NCBI GenBank assembly: GCA_913058025.1
Contig: CAJXPN010000001.1
Coordinates: forward strand, 1 to 27,385
DNA from: an uncultured Myxococcales bacterium
GTDB taxonomy: Bacteria; Myxococcota_A; Bradymonadia; Bradymonadales; Bradymonadaceae
Reading direction: 5' to 3'
DNA length: 27,385 nucleotides
Shown here: piece after piece, positions 14,422 to 23,089 of the stretch
Position numbering within the stretch: position 1 is the stretch's first letter
Layout: every line of letters starts with the position of its first letter
Notes under the pieces: generated by a model
What the model saw: the letters and a program-made list of their open reading frames with translations, nothing else
Database searches by the model: none
What the model was told of the DNA's origin: nothing
Made by a program: the position numbers and the translations under genes

Positions 14422-17313
14422 ATGACCAAACTATCCCCCATGATGCAGCAGTACATGGACTGCAAGCGGCGCTACCCCGACGCGGTCCTCTTCTTCCGCC
14501 TCGGCGACTTCTACGAGATGTTCTACGAGGACGCCCAGGTCGTCTCACGCGAACTCGGCCTCACCCTGACCGCCCGAAACAAGCAGGCTGGCGAGGGCAT
14601 CCCCATGGCGGGCGTCCCCGTGCGCGCGCACCAGCAGTACGTCGCGCAGCTCATCGAGAAGGGCTTCACCGTCGCCATCGCCGAGCAGCTCGAGGACGCC
14701 TCCAAGACCAAGGGCATGGTCGAGCGTGACGTCGTACGCGTCATCACCCCCGGCGTCGTCCTCGACGCCGACAACCTCGACGCCAAGGCCTCGAACTACG
14801 TCGGCGCCATCGACACGCTGGGCGATGGCTCCGCCTCGAGCTATGGGCTCGCCTACCTGGACGTCTCCACGGGTGACCTGCGCGCCACGGAGGTCTCCTC
14901 GCTCGCCGACCTCATCAGCGAGCTCGGCCGCGCCGAGACCCGCGAGCTCCTCGTTCCCGAGTACGCAGAGGGCCTCGCCGAGATCCTGGGCAAGCACCTC
15001 ACGGGCGTCTTCATCCGCTCCAAACACCGCGAGTACTTCAGCCCCGAGGGGCTCATCCGCGCCGTCTCCAAGGGGCCTCGCCTCGGCGGGCACATGCAGC
15101 AAGAGGGCTACTTCCACGGCGCAGACGCCGTCTCGAAGCTCCTCGTCGGCGCGCGCTCGTCCTCGCTCCGCTCCCCGGAACTCGTCGAGTCCGCGTCCTC
15201 CGCCGTCCTCCGGTACGTCGTCAAGACCCAGCGCGGCATCCCCTCCCACGTCCGCCCCGTCTCGACCTACCGCTCCCAGTCCTTCCTCGTCATCGACGAG
15301 TCGACCAAGGCCAACCTCGAACTCACCGAGACCCTCATGGGCGGGCGCCGCTCCGGCAGCCTCCTGAGCGTCCTCGACAAGACCGTCACCTCGATGGGCG
15401 GACGCCGCCTTCGCCAGTGGCTCAACTACCCGCTCGTCGACGTCGACGCGATCCGCGCGCGCCACGACTCCGTCGAGGAGCTCATCGCCTACCCCGCCGT
15501 GCGCCAGGACGTGCGCGCCGCGCTCGATCAGGTCTACGACATCGAGCGCCTCTGCGGCCGCGTCTCCTCCGGCTCCGCCAACGCCAAGGACCTGCGCGCG
15601 CTTCTCTCCACGCTCGAGCAGATCCCGCAGGTCCAGGACATCCTCTCGGAGTGCTCCTCGGACCTGCTCGTGACCCTCCACGACGCGCTCGATCCCTGCG
15701 AGGAGTTGTGCGCGCTCATCGAGCGCGCCATCGTCGACGAGCCCCCCACCGCCCTGACCGAGGGCGGCATGTTCAAGCTCGGCTACCACGACGAGCTCGA
15801 CGAGCTCATCGACCTGTCCACCAACGGCAAGGATTGGATGCTGGCCTACGAGGTCAAGCAGCGCGCCGAGACCGGGATCTCCTCCCTCAAGATCAAGTAC
15901 AACAAGGTCTTTGGCTACTTCCTCGAGGTCACCAAGTCCAACCTCGACCAGGTCCCCGAGGACTACATACGAAAGCAGACGCTCTCCAACGCCGAGCGCT
16001 ACTTCACCGACGAACTCAAGGAGAAGGAGGAGAAGATCCTCAACGCCGAGGGCCTGCGTCAGACCCTCGAGTACTCCCTGTTCGAGGAACTCCGCGCGAC
16101 GGTCGGCGACCAGATCGCTCGCCTCATGCGCACCGCCAGCGAGCTCTCCAACCTCGACGTCGTCTCGGGCCTGGCCGAGCTCGCGCAGCGGCGCGAATAC
16201 TGTCGCCCCGAGATGACCGACGAGCCGATCCTCGAGATCGAAGAGGGCCGACATCCCGTCGTCGAGAACTCGATGCGTGACGGCGAGCGCTTCGTCCCCA
16301 ACGACGTGTCGCTGGGACAGGGGCGCCGCGTGGGCATCATCACCGGCCCGAACATGGCCGGTAAGTCGACGGTCATTCGCCAGGTCGCGCTCATCTCCTT
16401 GCTCGCTCAGATCGGCTCGTTCGTCCCGGCGCGCGCCGCGCGCCTCGGCGTGGTGGACAAGATATTCAGCCGCGTCGGCGCGTCGGACAACCTCGCCAAG
16501 GGGCAGTCGACGTTCATGGTCGAGATGACCGAGACCGCCCACATCCTCAACAACGCCACCAACCGTAGCCTCATCATCCTCGACGAGATCGGCCGCGGCA
16601 CCGCGACCTTCGACGGCCTCTCCATCGCGTGGGCCGTCGTCGAGCACATGCACGAGACGATCGGCGGGTTGACCCTCTTCGCGACCCACTACCACGAGCT
16701 CACCGAGCTCGCGCAGTCGCTCGAGGCCTCCTTCAACATGTCTATCGCGGTCAAGGAGTGGCAGGACGACATCATCTTCCTGCGAAAGCTAGTCGATGGC
16801 CCGGCGAACCACTCCTACGGCATCCAGGTCGGGCGCCTCGCCGGGCTCCCCGACGGCGTCGTCAACCGCGCCAAGGAGATCCTCGAGGTCCTCGAGGCGG
16901 GACGCTTCGAGGAGCTCCAGGCCAGCGAGCGTCCCGCTCGCCCCAGGCCCCTCTCGACCCCCATCTCCGACACGATCGAGGGCGGCGTGTCCATCGCTCA
17001 GACGCTGGGACAGGACCCACGCACGCAGGCGGCCCGGCCAGCCCCTGCGCCTGCGCCAGCTCGTGAGCACGCTCCAGCGCCTGCGCCGGCACCCGCCGTC
17101 GAGGCGGAGTTCGAGCCCGCGCATGCCTCACGGGATGCCGCTGCGGCGCCCGCGGGGGTGGACCCGAGGTCGCAGCTCTCGTTGTTCGGGTCGGGCGTCT
17201 CACGCGCCGAGGAGGAGGTCCTCGCGTCCTTGCGGGACGTGTCGATCGGTCACCTGACTCCACTCGACGCGCTCAACCTGCTGGACAAGCTCTCGCGTCA
17301 GCTTAAACAATAG
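14422..17313 (+). CDS. mutS: DNA mismatch repair protein MutS
   Basis: 963 aa. MutS recognises mismatched or looped base pairs and, with ATP, recruits MutL. The mismatch-reading motif FYE is at residues 30-32, the Walker A motif GPNMAGKST at 642-650, and the Walker B/signature region LDEIGRGTATFDGLSIAWA from about 720. The lever and clamp domains lie between. It is about 110 residues longer than E. coli MutS (853 aa). The extra length is a low-complexity linker after about residue 830, including APAPAPAREHAPAPAPAPA near 872-893. After the linker come QLSLF at 918-922, which fits the beta-clamp-binding consensus, and a C-terminal helical segment (TPLDALNLLDKLSRQLKQ) like the MutS tetramerisation end. 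No clear ribosome binding site precedes ATG 14422. The next gene starts 44 bp downstream on the same strand. Confidence 0.98.
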   Translation: MTKLSPMMQQYMDCKRRYPDAVLFFRLGDFYEMFYEDAQVVSRELGLTLTARNKQAGEGIPMAGVPVRAHQQYVAQLIEKGFTVAIAEQLEDASKTKGMVERDVVRVITPGVVLDADNLDAKASNYVGAIDTLGDGSASSYGLAYLDVSTGDLRATEVSSLADLISELGRAETRELLVPEYAEGLAEILGKHLTGVFIRSKHREYFSPEGLIRAVSKGPRLGGHMQQEGYFHGADAVSKLLVGARSSSLRSPELVESASSAVLRYVVKTQRGIPSHVRPVSTYRSQSFLVIDESTKANLELTETLMGGRRSGSLLSVLDKTVTSMGGRRLRQWLNYPLVDVDAIRARHDSVEELIAYPAVRQDVRAALDQVYDIERLCGRVSSGSANAKDLRALLSTLEQIPQVQDILSECSSDLLVTLHDALDPCEELCALIERAIVDEPPTALTEGGMFKLGYHDELDELIDLSTNGKDWMLAYEVKQRAETGISSLKIKYNKVFGYFLEVTKSNLDQVPEDYIRKQTLSNAERYFTDELKEKEEKILNAEGLRQTLEYSLFEELRATVGDQIARLMRTASELSNLDVVSGLAELAQRREYCRPEMTDEPILEIEEGRHPVVENSMRDGERFVPNDVSLGQGRRVGIITGPNMAGKSTVIRQVALISLLAQIGSFVPARAARLGVVDKIFSRVGASDNLAKGQSTFMVEMTETAHILNNATNRSLIILDEIGRGTATFDGLSIAWAVVEHMHETIGGLTLFATHYHELTELAQSLEASFNMSIAVKEWQDDIIFLRKLVDGPANHSYGIQVGRLAGLPDGVVNRAKEILEVLEAGRFEELQASERPARPRPLSTPISDTIEGGVSIAQTLGQDPRTQAARPAPAPAPAREHAPAPAPAPAVEAEFEPAHASRDAAAAPAGVDPRSQLSLFGSGVSRAEEEVLASLRDVSIGHLTPLDALNLLDKLSRQLKQ

Positions 17314-17357
17314 CCTCCTCACCACGGGCCTCATCGGTCCGAGAAGGAGCCTGACCC

Positions 17358-19151
17358 ATGAGCCTGATCCCACGTACCGTGTTCGCCCTCGTGTCCGCGA
17401 CCTCGCTCGCGCTCTCCGCTTGCTCGACCACGGCGAGCGCCGAGCGCGTGGAGGTGACCGACGAGACTCCAACCCAGGACGAGGCCGCCGACCTGCTCGA
17501 CGCGCCCGTAGATGTGGCCGACATCGAGGCCGCCAAGGCGGCTCGCCGCGCCGAACTCCAGGAGGAGCAGGGCGCCGACTACCTCATCCCGCTCGCGTCC
17601 TCGCCCGAGCCGTTGGTCAAGATCGACGGGGACGCCGAGGGCTGGAACCTCCGCGAGGCCAAGGTCTTCAAGGACAAGCGCTACGTCGAGGACGGCGTCT
17701 CGCTCTGGTCGGGTTCCAAGGACGCCTCGATGCGTGTGGCCGTGCGCTCGGACGACAGCTTCGTCTACTTCTGGGTCGAGGTGAGGGACGACGTCGTCAT
17801 CTCCGAGGACGACGGCTCGGGCGATCCGGTCGATGGGGTCATCATCTGGCTCAGGGACCCGAACCTCGAGAGGATGGTCTCGCAGCTCCCGGACGGCACC
17901 GACGCGTCGAGCGCGGTGAACACCGAGGTCGCCTTCGTGGTCACGCCAGACGGTCGCCTCAAGCGCCACGACGACCCCGAGGGGGCGTTCGATCCTGCGT
18001 CGCTGCGCACGCGAACGTTCGAGACGCCGTCGGGTTGGGGGGTCGAGGCTGCGATCTCGGTCGAGGCGATGGGCCACGTCGCCTCGTTCCCCGCGCCGCG
18101 CATCGCGTTTCGCGTGGAGCTGCTCGACGGCGACGACAGGGAGAGGCTGGGCACGCAGACACGCCTGAGCATGCTCCCGAACCTGAAGGACGCCGCCGAC
18201 CGCTTCGCCGTCTTCTCCGGAGATGGGCTGCTGCCTCACCGCGCGCCCAATGGCTCGGGCGGTCGCCCTGGCGGGCTCGGCTTCTGGGCGCTCGAGGACA
18301 AGGAGTGGCGCTACACGACCTTCGAGGCGCTCCCGGAGGTCTGGCGGTTCGTGACCGACCCGAGCAAGCTCGAGGAGTCGCTCAAGGCATCCAACGAGCT
18401 GCGCGACGCGTGCCCCGAGTCGAAGTACGACAGCCACCTGATGGAGGCGTACCGCACCGAGACGGGCAAGCACTACGTGGGGTTGTTCCTGTGCGCGGGC
18501 CGTGAGCAGAAGGGCAAGTGCTCCGACGGCGCGAGGACGCGCGCGCTGTGGTTCCAGTCGGGAGGGAAGGGCGATGAGTACGCGATCAAGAAGGTCATCG
18601 ACGTATTCGGTGAGCCGCTCGAGCAGTGCCGATCGTCGGCGCCCGACGGGAAGCCGCTCTACCAGTCGATGTCGTTGACGCCGCTCGACTTCATCAGCGC
18701 GCACACCTGGGTGGTGAGTTGGAGGAGGACCTCGCGCGTGGACGGCGTCGCCGAGCTCACGGACGGCCTCCAGATCCTGAACACGCGACGAAAGGGCATC
18801 AAGCCGCTGGACCTCTACTCCTACAAGCAGCTCACCGATGGTGAGTACAGGACGGTCCACAGGAACGCGATCCACTTCGTGGAGGTCGACGACGTCGAGG
18901 GGCTCGACGTTTGCGAGATCGAGTACATCGAGGAGCAGAGCTGCAACAGGCAGGGGGAGTGCAAGGTCGATGAGCGCGGAGGCGAGGTCCTCACGCACGC
19001 GAAGATGTGGTCACCAGACGAGGCGACCTTCGAGCCCTACATGTTGACCAGGCACCCGAACTGCCGCAACGACTTCGACTTCTCGAGCCAGGAGGGGTTC
19101 CTGATGATTCACCTGGAGTCGCGCGTGGGCCTCATTCCGTCGGGGCGTTGA
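17358..19151 (+). CDS. Lipoprotein with CBM9-like (DOMON-type) domain
   Basis: 597 aa, ATG preceded by AAGGAG at a normal distance. Signal peptide MSLIPRTVFALVSATSLALS with lipobox LSAC (Cys22), then an acidic linker. From about residue 80 to 275, the KIDGDAEGW opening, the FVYFWVEVRDDVV strand and the later WGVEAAISVEAMG segment match the carbohydrate-binding family 9-like beta-sandwich found in many secreted proteins. Such domains bind sugars or haem-like ligands in some families; the ligand here is unknown. The second half is not recognised and carries most of the cysteines (for example VCEIEYIEEQSCNRQGEC). It lies 44 bp after mutS, so read-through transcription is possible, but a functional link is not implied. 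Its 3' end overlaps the convergent gamma-carbonic-anhydrase gene by 20 bp. Confidence 0.75.
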   Translation: MSLIPRTVFALVSATSLALSACSTTASAERVEVTDETPTQDEAADLLDAPVDVADIEAAKAARRAELQEEQGADYLIPLASSPEPLVKIDGDAEGWNLREAKVFKDKRYVEDGVSLWSGSKDASMRVAVRSDDSFVYFWVEVRDDVVISEDDGSGDPVDGVIIWLRDPNLERMVSQLPDGTDASSAVNTEVAFVVTPDGRLKRHDDPEGAFDPASLRTRTFETPSGWGVEAAISVEAMGHVASFPAPRIAFRVELLDGDDRERLGTQTRLSMLPNLKDAADRFAVFSGDGLLPHRAPNGSGGRPGGLGFWALEDKEWRYTTFEALPEVWRFVTDPSKLEESLKASNELRDACPESKYDSHLMEAYRTETGKHYVGLFLCAGREQKGKCSDGARTRALWFQSGGKGDEYAIKKVIDVFGEPLEQCRSSAPDGKPLYQSMSLTPLDFISAHTWVVSWRRTSRVDGVAELTDGLQILNTRRKGIKPLDLYSYKQLTDGEYRTVHRNAIHFVEVDDVEGLDVCEIEYIEEQSCNRQGECKVDERGGEVLTHAKMWSPDEATFEPYMLTRHPNCRNDFDFSSQEGFLMIHLESRVGLIPSGR

Positions 19152-19683
19152 GCGCCTCGGCGTGGAGGATGGCGTTCTCGACGTAGTGGTGCGCGCCGGC
19201 GCGCAGGCGGGTGACCTCTTCGGGCGTCAGCTCGCGTTTGACGCGCGCGGGTGACCCCATGATCAGGCTCCCTGGGGGGAACACGGACCGTGGCGTGAGC
19301 AGCGCGCCAGCGCCCACGAGTGAGCCCTCGCCGACGACGACCTCATCGAGCAGTATCGCGCCCATGCCGATGAGGCAGCCGTCCTCGACGGTGCAGCCAT
19401 GGAGGATGGCGCGATGACCCACCGTGACGTCCGCCCCCACGATCGTGGGGGCGACGCCAGTGGTCGCGTGGAGGAGCGCCTGGTCCTGGATGTTGGTGCG
19501 GGCGCCTATGCGGATGGGCATGACGTCGCCGCGGAGGACGGCGCCGTACCAGACGGACGCGCCCTGAGCGATCGAGACGTCGCCGATGACGTGGACGCCC
19601 GTGGCGACGAAGACGTCGTCGGCGAGCTCGGGGGCGTCGCCCCCGAAGGCGACGAGCGGTGAGAACACGGTCGAGGAGGACAT
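19132..19683 (-). CDS. Gamma-carbonic-anhydrase family protein (left-handed beta-helix, YrdA/PaaY-like)
   Basis: 183 aa, the usual length for the family. The sequence is a run of hexapeptide repeats (VIGDVSIAQGASVWYGAVLR and onward) forming a left-handed beta-helix. The three metal-binding histidines of the gamma-class are in place: His72 in NIQDQALLHA, and His90 and His95 in VTVGHRAILHGC. The GSPARVKRELTPEE segment near the end is also typical. Members are trimeric; some are carbonic anhydrases, many have no proven activity. Activity here is unproven. It starts 7 bp after the stop of the kinase-like gene, so the two are very likely one operon. The 3' end overlaps the convergent lipoprotein gene. 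Confidence 0.9.
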   Translation of the reverse strand: MSSSTVFSPLVAFGGDAPELADDVFVATGVHVIGDVSIAQGASVWYGAVLRGDVMPIRIGARTNIQDQALLHATTGVAPTIVGADVTVGHRAILHGCTVEDGCLIGMGAILLDEVVVGEGSLVGAGALLTPRSVFPPGSLIMGSPARVKRELTPEEVTRLRAGAHHYVENAILHAEALNAPTE

Positions 19684-19690
19684 GATGTGT

Positions 19691-21505
19691 TCAGCCCTCT
19701 TCGTCGAAGAGCGCGCCGTACTTGTCGAGCTTGTCGAGGACGTCGCCTTCGTCGGCGACGCCTGGGAGCTCGATGTCGGCGGGCGGCGCGACCGAGTCCT
19801 CCGCTACCACGAGCGACTCGACGACCTTCTCGACGACCACCTCGCTCACGTGGTCCTCGCCGCTGCTGACGACAGGGAGCATGGCCGTCTCGCTGAAGCG
19901 GGAGTTGTCCTGCATGGCGGGCAACTCGACACCGTCGCCCAGGCCGTGGAGGCCGTGGGTGAGGGGGTCACGCAGGAACAGGACGCCGCCGCGCTTGTCC
20001 AGGATGTCCATGACGTCTTGAGAGGAGTAGATGTCCTTGAGGATCTCGTCGATCGACGAGTAGCGGTCGTCCATGTCGTCGATCGACATCCTGTCGAAGA
20101 CGTCGTCGAGGGCGCGGGGGATGTCGGGGTAGAAGCTCGAGGGCATGGGCGAGCGTCGACCGGGGACCTTCCCGGTGAGCATCTCGTAGAACATGATGCC
20201 GAGCGAGTAGATGTCGGACTTGACCGAGGCGCAGCTCGGGTCGCGGAACTGCTCGGGGGACATGTAGGCGACGGTGCCCACGCCGACGTAGACCTGGTTG
20301 CCGCCGCCGCCCGCGCGCTCGACGATGCCGCTCATGCCGAAGTCGGTGAGCTTGGCGTTGCCGGAGGCGTCGAGGACGACGTTCTCGGGCTTGAGGCCGC
20401 CGTGGATGATCCCGGCGTCATGCGCGATGTTGAGGGCGTGGAGGATCTGGAGGAAGTAGCGCATCGCCACGGCGAGGGGCGGGCGGTTCTCGACCTCGAT
20501 GAGGCGGCGGAGGTTACCCATGTGGGCGAGGTCCATGACCAGGTAGGGGTACTCGCCCTCGATGACCACGTCGAGGATGCGCACGATGTTCGGGTGCGAG
20601 AGCTGCGACTGGCTCTGCACGATCGACACGAACCTCTTGATGATGTCGTCCCGCTGCACGTCCGCGAAGACGTGGAAGATGTCCTTGATCTCCTTGATCG
20701 CCACGGCGCGGTTGAGGCTCGTCTGCACGCCCCTGTAGACCGTGCCGATGCCGCCCGAGCCGATCTCGTCGGTGCGCGTGTAGGGGGAGGCGTTGCTCGA
20801 GTGTGGCGCGTTCATTGGGCTGCTCGTGTCGGCTGAGGGGGCGGTGGTCGTGTCGGCGGGAGCTTCGTATGCGGGCTCGATCGAGAGCTCGGGCGCTGAC
20901 GCAGGCTCTGGCTCGAAGGCGACGGGCTCGAAGGCGACGGGCTCGAAGGCCTCGAGCGAGGGCGGCGCGGGCTCGAACACGTCGGCGAGAGGCTCGTCTG
21001 CCTGCTCACCGTCGTCGGAGCCGCCGAACGAGATCGGCGTGCCGATGGGGTCGATCGAGAACGAGGGCCGGGTCTCCTCGGAGACCGGGTCCGCGGCCGC
21101 GCCCTCGTCCTCGAAGGACGGGAACGCGTCCATGTCTATGTCTTCGGGGGAGATGACCGACGTCGGCGCGCTCGCCTCGGGGTCGGTCGACTCCGGGACG
21201 TTGGGCTCGTCGGTCTCGCCGAGCTGCTCGGCGAAGTGCTCCTCCACGGCGCCGCTCCATGCGTCGGAGTCCTGGAGCGCGGCCGTCCCATCGGCCGTGA
21301 TCGTGACGAGGTCGTCGACGCGATCGTAGTTCAAGAACGACTGCGCCTCGAAGAACCGAATGTAGTTGATCAGGTGCAGGCTCGGAGACCACGTCATCGC
21401 GTCCTGGAGCGCCTCGTAGGAGAGCCCCCCCTGTGTGTCGTTCACGAGCTTGAGCAGCCCCTCGAGATCATCGAGCAGGTTGTCGAGGGTCACGGTTCCG
21501 GTCAT
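19691..21505 (-). CDS. Ser/Thr protein kinase-like protein, probable pseudokinase
   Basis: 604 aa from ATG 21505; a TTG at 21511 is also open. An N-terminal helical module (residues 1-80) is followed by an acidic Pro/Glu linker with a 15-bp DNA repeat, then a Hanks-type kinase fold. Present: Gly-loop GSGGIGTVYRG (249-259), Lys271 in AVAIK, Lys372 and Asn375 in LKPEN, DFG (388-390), SPE (416-418) and the following SDIYSLGIMFYEMLTG. Missing: the HRD motif reads HGG (368-370), so the catalytic Asp is Gly. The alpha-C position normally held by Glu appears to be Ile295, with no Glu nearby (RFVSIVQSQSQLSHPNIV). It may still bind nucleotide but is probably a weak or inactive kinase. No transmembrane helix was seen. 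A C-terminal tail of about 110 residues follows. The 145 bp before the start holds only a weak promoter-like TTGCCA. Confidence 0.85.
   Translation of the reverse strand: MTGTVTLDNLLDDLEGLLKLVNDTQGGLSYEALQDAMTWSPSLHLINYIRFFEAQSFLNYDRVDDLVTITADGTAALQDSDAWSGAVEEHFAEQLGETDEPNVPESTDPEASAPTSVISPEDIDMDAFPSFEDEGAAADPVSEETRPSFSIDPIGTPISFGGSDDGEQADEPLADVFEPAPPSLEAFEPVAFEPVAFEPEPASAPELSIEPAYEAPADTTTAPSADTSSPMNAPHSSNASPYTRTDEIGSGGIGTVYRGVQTSLNRAVAIKEIKDIFHVFADVQRDDIIKRFVSIVQSQSQLSHPNIVRILDVVIEGEYPYLVMDLAHMGNLRRLIEVENRPPLAVAMRYFLQILHALNIAHDAGIIHGGLKPENVVLDASGNAKLTDFGMSGIVERAGGGGNQVYVGVGTVAYMSPEQFRDPSCASVKSDIYSLGIMFYEMLTGKVPGRRSPMPSSFYPDIPRALDDVFDRMSIDDMDDRYSSIDEILKDIYSSQDVMDILDKRGGVLFLRDPLTHGLHGLGDGVELPAMQDNSRFSETAMLPVVSSGEDHVSEVVVEKVVESLVVAEDSVAPPADIELPGVADEGDVLDKLDKYGALFDEEG
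20910..20950. repeat. 15-bp tandem repeat in the kinase-like linker
   Basis: Unit GGCTCGAAGGCGACG occurs twice perfectly (20910-20924, 20925-20939) with a partial third copy to 20950. On the minus strand it codes for the repeated FEPVA phrase of the acidic linker between the N-terminal module and the kinase fold. Copy number may vary between strains. Confidence 0.9.
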
Positions 21506-21650
21506 CTGCAATCCGGGGTCTCGGTTGTCATGGAGTCGAGCCGCCGCGCGGGCAGCGCATGAGGCGTGTGCTGGAGCTGTCAGGATCTCACCAATATCCT
21601 TAACTGTCCCAGGGGCGATTTGGCAAGAAGAGAGCCGCCTCGTGTGCGCC

Positions 21651-22580
21651 TCAGCGTGCGTTGTAGAGGACGCGGTTCCTGCCGTCCTCCTTGGCGCCGA
21701 ACATCGCGCGGTCGGCGCGGTCGAGGAGCGCGTGGACGTCGTCGGTCGGCGGCCTGTAGACAGCGACGCCCACGCTCACGGTCACGCGGATCGACGCGCC
21801 GCCGCATGCCACGCGCATGCGCGAGATCGCAGACCGCAACCTCTCGCATACCGCCCGCGCGTGCTCGAGGCTCGTCTGGGGCATCCCGAGCACGAACTCC
21901 TCCCCGCCCAGCCTCGCGAGCACGTCGGTCTCCCGCACGAGCCCGCTGGCCGTGCGCGCGAGTTCGATGAGCACGGCGTCGCCGGCCGCGTGCCCGTGGA
22001 CGTCGTTGACGTCCTTGAAGTGGTCGATGTCGAACAGCGCGACGGCCATCGGCTCGTCGTTGCGCCGCGCGCGCGCGAGCTCGCGCTCGAGCTGATCGAA
22101 CAGGTGGCGCCGGTTGGGCAGGCGGGTGAGGGGGTCGGTCGTGGCGAACTCGAACAGCGCGTCTCGCTGCCGCGCGAGCGCCCAGGCGCGCTCGGTGAGG
22201 CGGATCAGCGCGCCCAGGCGCGCGAGCGACCCCGTCGACGTAAGGCCCTCCTCGAGCACGTCCCACGCGCCGGCCGCGAGCGCCTCTGCGCGTTCGGCGA
22301 GCCCAGCGCCCTCGAGCATCGCCAGCACGGGCGTGTGCCTGGCCCACTCTTTCCTGGCGATCCGGCGCAGCGACACGCCCAGTCGATCCCGCGCCACGAG
22401 CACGAGGGCGGGGCGATCGGGCGAGGCGTCGAGCTCCTCGATCCCCTCGACGACCTCACACCTGAACCCGGAGAGCGCGACCTCGACCTCGGCGAGGACC
22501 CCGAACCATTCGGCGCGTGACCCCACGATCGCGATGTGGGGCGGCCGGCCGGTCGGGCTCTCTTCGTGGTGCGCGTTCAT
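21651..22580 (-). CDS. Diguanylate cyclase (GGDEF domain) with degenerate receiver-like domain
   Basis: 309 aa from ATG 22580, which has GGAG six bases upstream. Open frames to 22628 and 22664 exist, the former with its own GGAG, so a longer form cannot be excluded. Residues 15-125 look like a response-regulator fold (HIAIVG and ALVLVA strands, TPVLAM), but the phospho-acceptor position after ALVL lacks the usual Asp, so phosphorylation is unlikely. The C-terminal half is a full GGDEF domain: FDIDHFKDVND (183-193), GGEEF active site (225-229), and RETD (216-219) exactly five residues before it, the inhibitory site that binds the product. It should make cyclic di-GMP from two GTP and be subject to feedback inhibition. 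Probably cytoplasmic; no membrane helix seen. Divergent from the SRPBCC gene. Confidence 0.93.
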   Translation of the reverse strand: MNAHHEESPTGRPPHIAIVGSRAEWFGVLAEVEVALSGFRCEVVEGIEELDASPDRPALVLVARDRLGVSLRRIARKEWARHTPVLAMLEGAGLAERAEALAAGAWDVLEEGLTSTGSLARLGALIRLTERAWALARQRDALFEFATTDPLTRLPNRRHLFDQLERELARARRNDEPMAVALFDIDHFKDVNDVHGHAAGDAVLIELARTASGLVRETDVLARLGGEEFVLGMPQTSLEHARAVCERLRSAISRMRVACGGASIRVTVSVGVAVYRPPTDDVHALLDRADRAMFGAKEDGRNRVLYNAR

Positions 22581-22586
22581 GTGTCT

Positions 22587-22590
22587 CTCC
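22587..22590 (-). promoter_or_regulatory. Ribosome binding site that sets the start at 22580
   Basis: GGAG on the minus strand, six bases before ATG 22580. It favours the 309-residue form of the diguanylate cyclase. Confidence 0.5.
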
Positions 22591-22720
22591 GGGGAACTGG
22601 TCCGGGCCTGCGCTCCTCTCTCACCCATGAGAACATCTCCATTGGAGTGAGTATTCACGCACACGACGCGAGCGCCTCCACACCTCGTCGATGCGTTTCG
22701 TGGTGAGGGAGTGTCATGGA

Positions 22721-23089
22721 ATGAACGTCTCGAAGATCATCGACGCCCCCGCCCACGAGGTCTGGGACGTCATCGCCCGTTTCGACAGGTGGCCCTCCTG
22801 GGGCCCCTCCGTCTCGCGCGTGCGCTGCGACGACGCGCTCGTGAGGGAAGGGGCACGGGGCGCCGTGCGCACGCCGCTCGGTGTGTGGATCGACTTCGAG
22901 GTCACGGACGTGGTCGACGGAGTGAGCTGGAGTTGGCGCGTGCTCGGCCGTGAGGCGACGGGTCACGCAGTCGAGCCGCTGGGGCACTCGCGCTCCAGGC
23001 TATCGTTCTCGCTGCCCTCCTGGGCGTTCCCTTACGCGCTCGTGTGTGAGCTCGCGCTCCGGAGGGTCGCGGCGCTCGTCGAGTCATGA
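22721..23089 (+). CDS. SRPBCC (START/Bet v 1-like) family protein
   Basis: 122 aa from ATG 22721, chosen over ATG 22691 because the domain opens here and purine-rich AGGGAG lies upstream. The beginning (MNVSKIIDAPAHEVWDVIARF) and the DRWPSWGPSVSRV phrase are the standard opening of the helix-grip SRPBCC fold (polyketide-cyclase/coenzyme-Q-binding type). Such small proteins bind hydrophobic ligands; the ligand cannot be deduced. It is shorter than most members (about 140-150), but the closing helix (FPYALVCELALRRVAALVES) is present. The stop codon overlaps the convergent DUF4132 gene by 6 bp (TCATGA). It stands alone on its strand between two minus-strand genes. Confidence 0.8.
   Translation: MNVSKIIDAPAHEVWDVIARFDRWPSWGPSVSRVRCDDALVREGARGAVRTPLGVWIDFEVTDVVDGVSWSWRVLGREATGHAVEPLGHSRSRLSFSLPSWAFPYALVCELALRRVAALVES

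Noticed and set aside
22629..22658. Small palindromes GAGA-N3-TCTC and GTGA-N4-TCAC before the diguanylate cyclase
   Set aside because: Four-base arms are expected by chance, and they lie inside a possible longer form of the gene. No promoter boxes fit around them.
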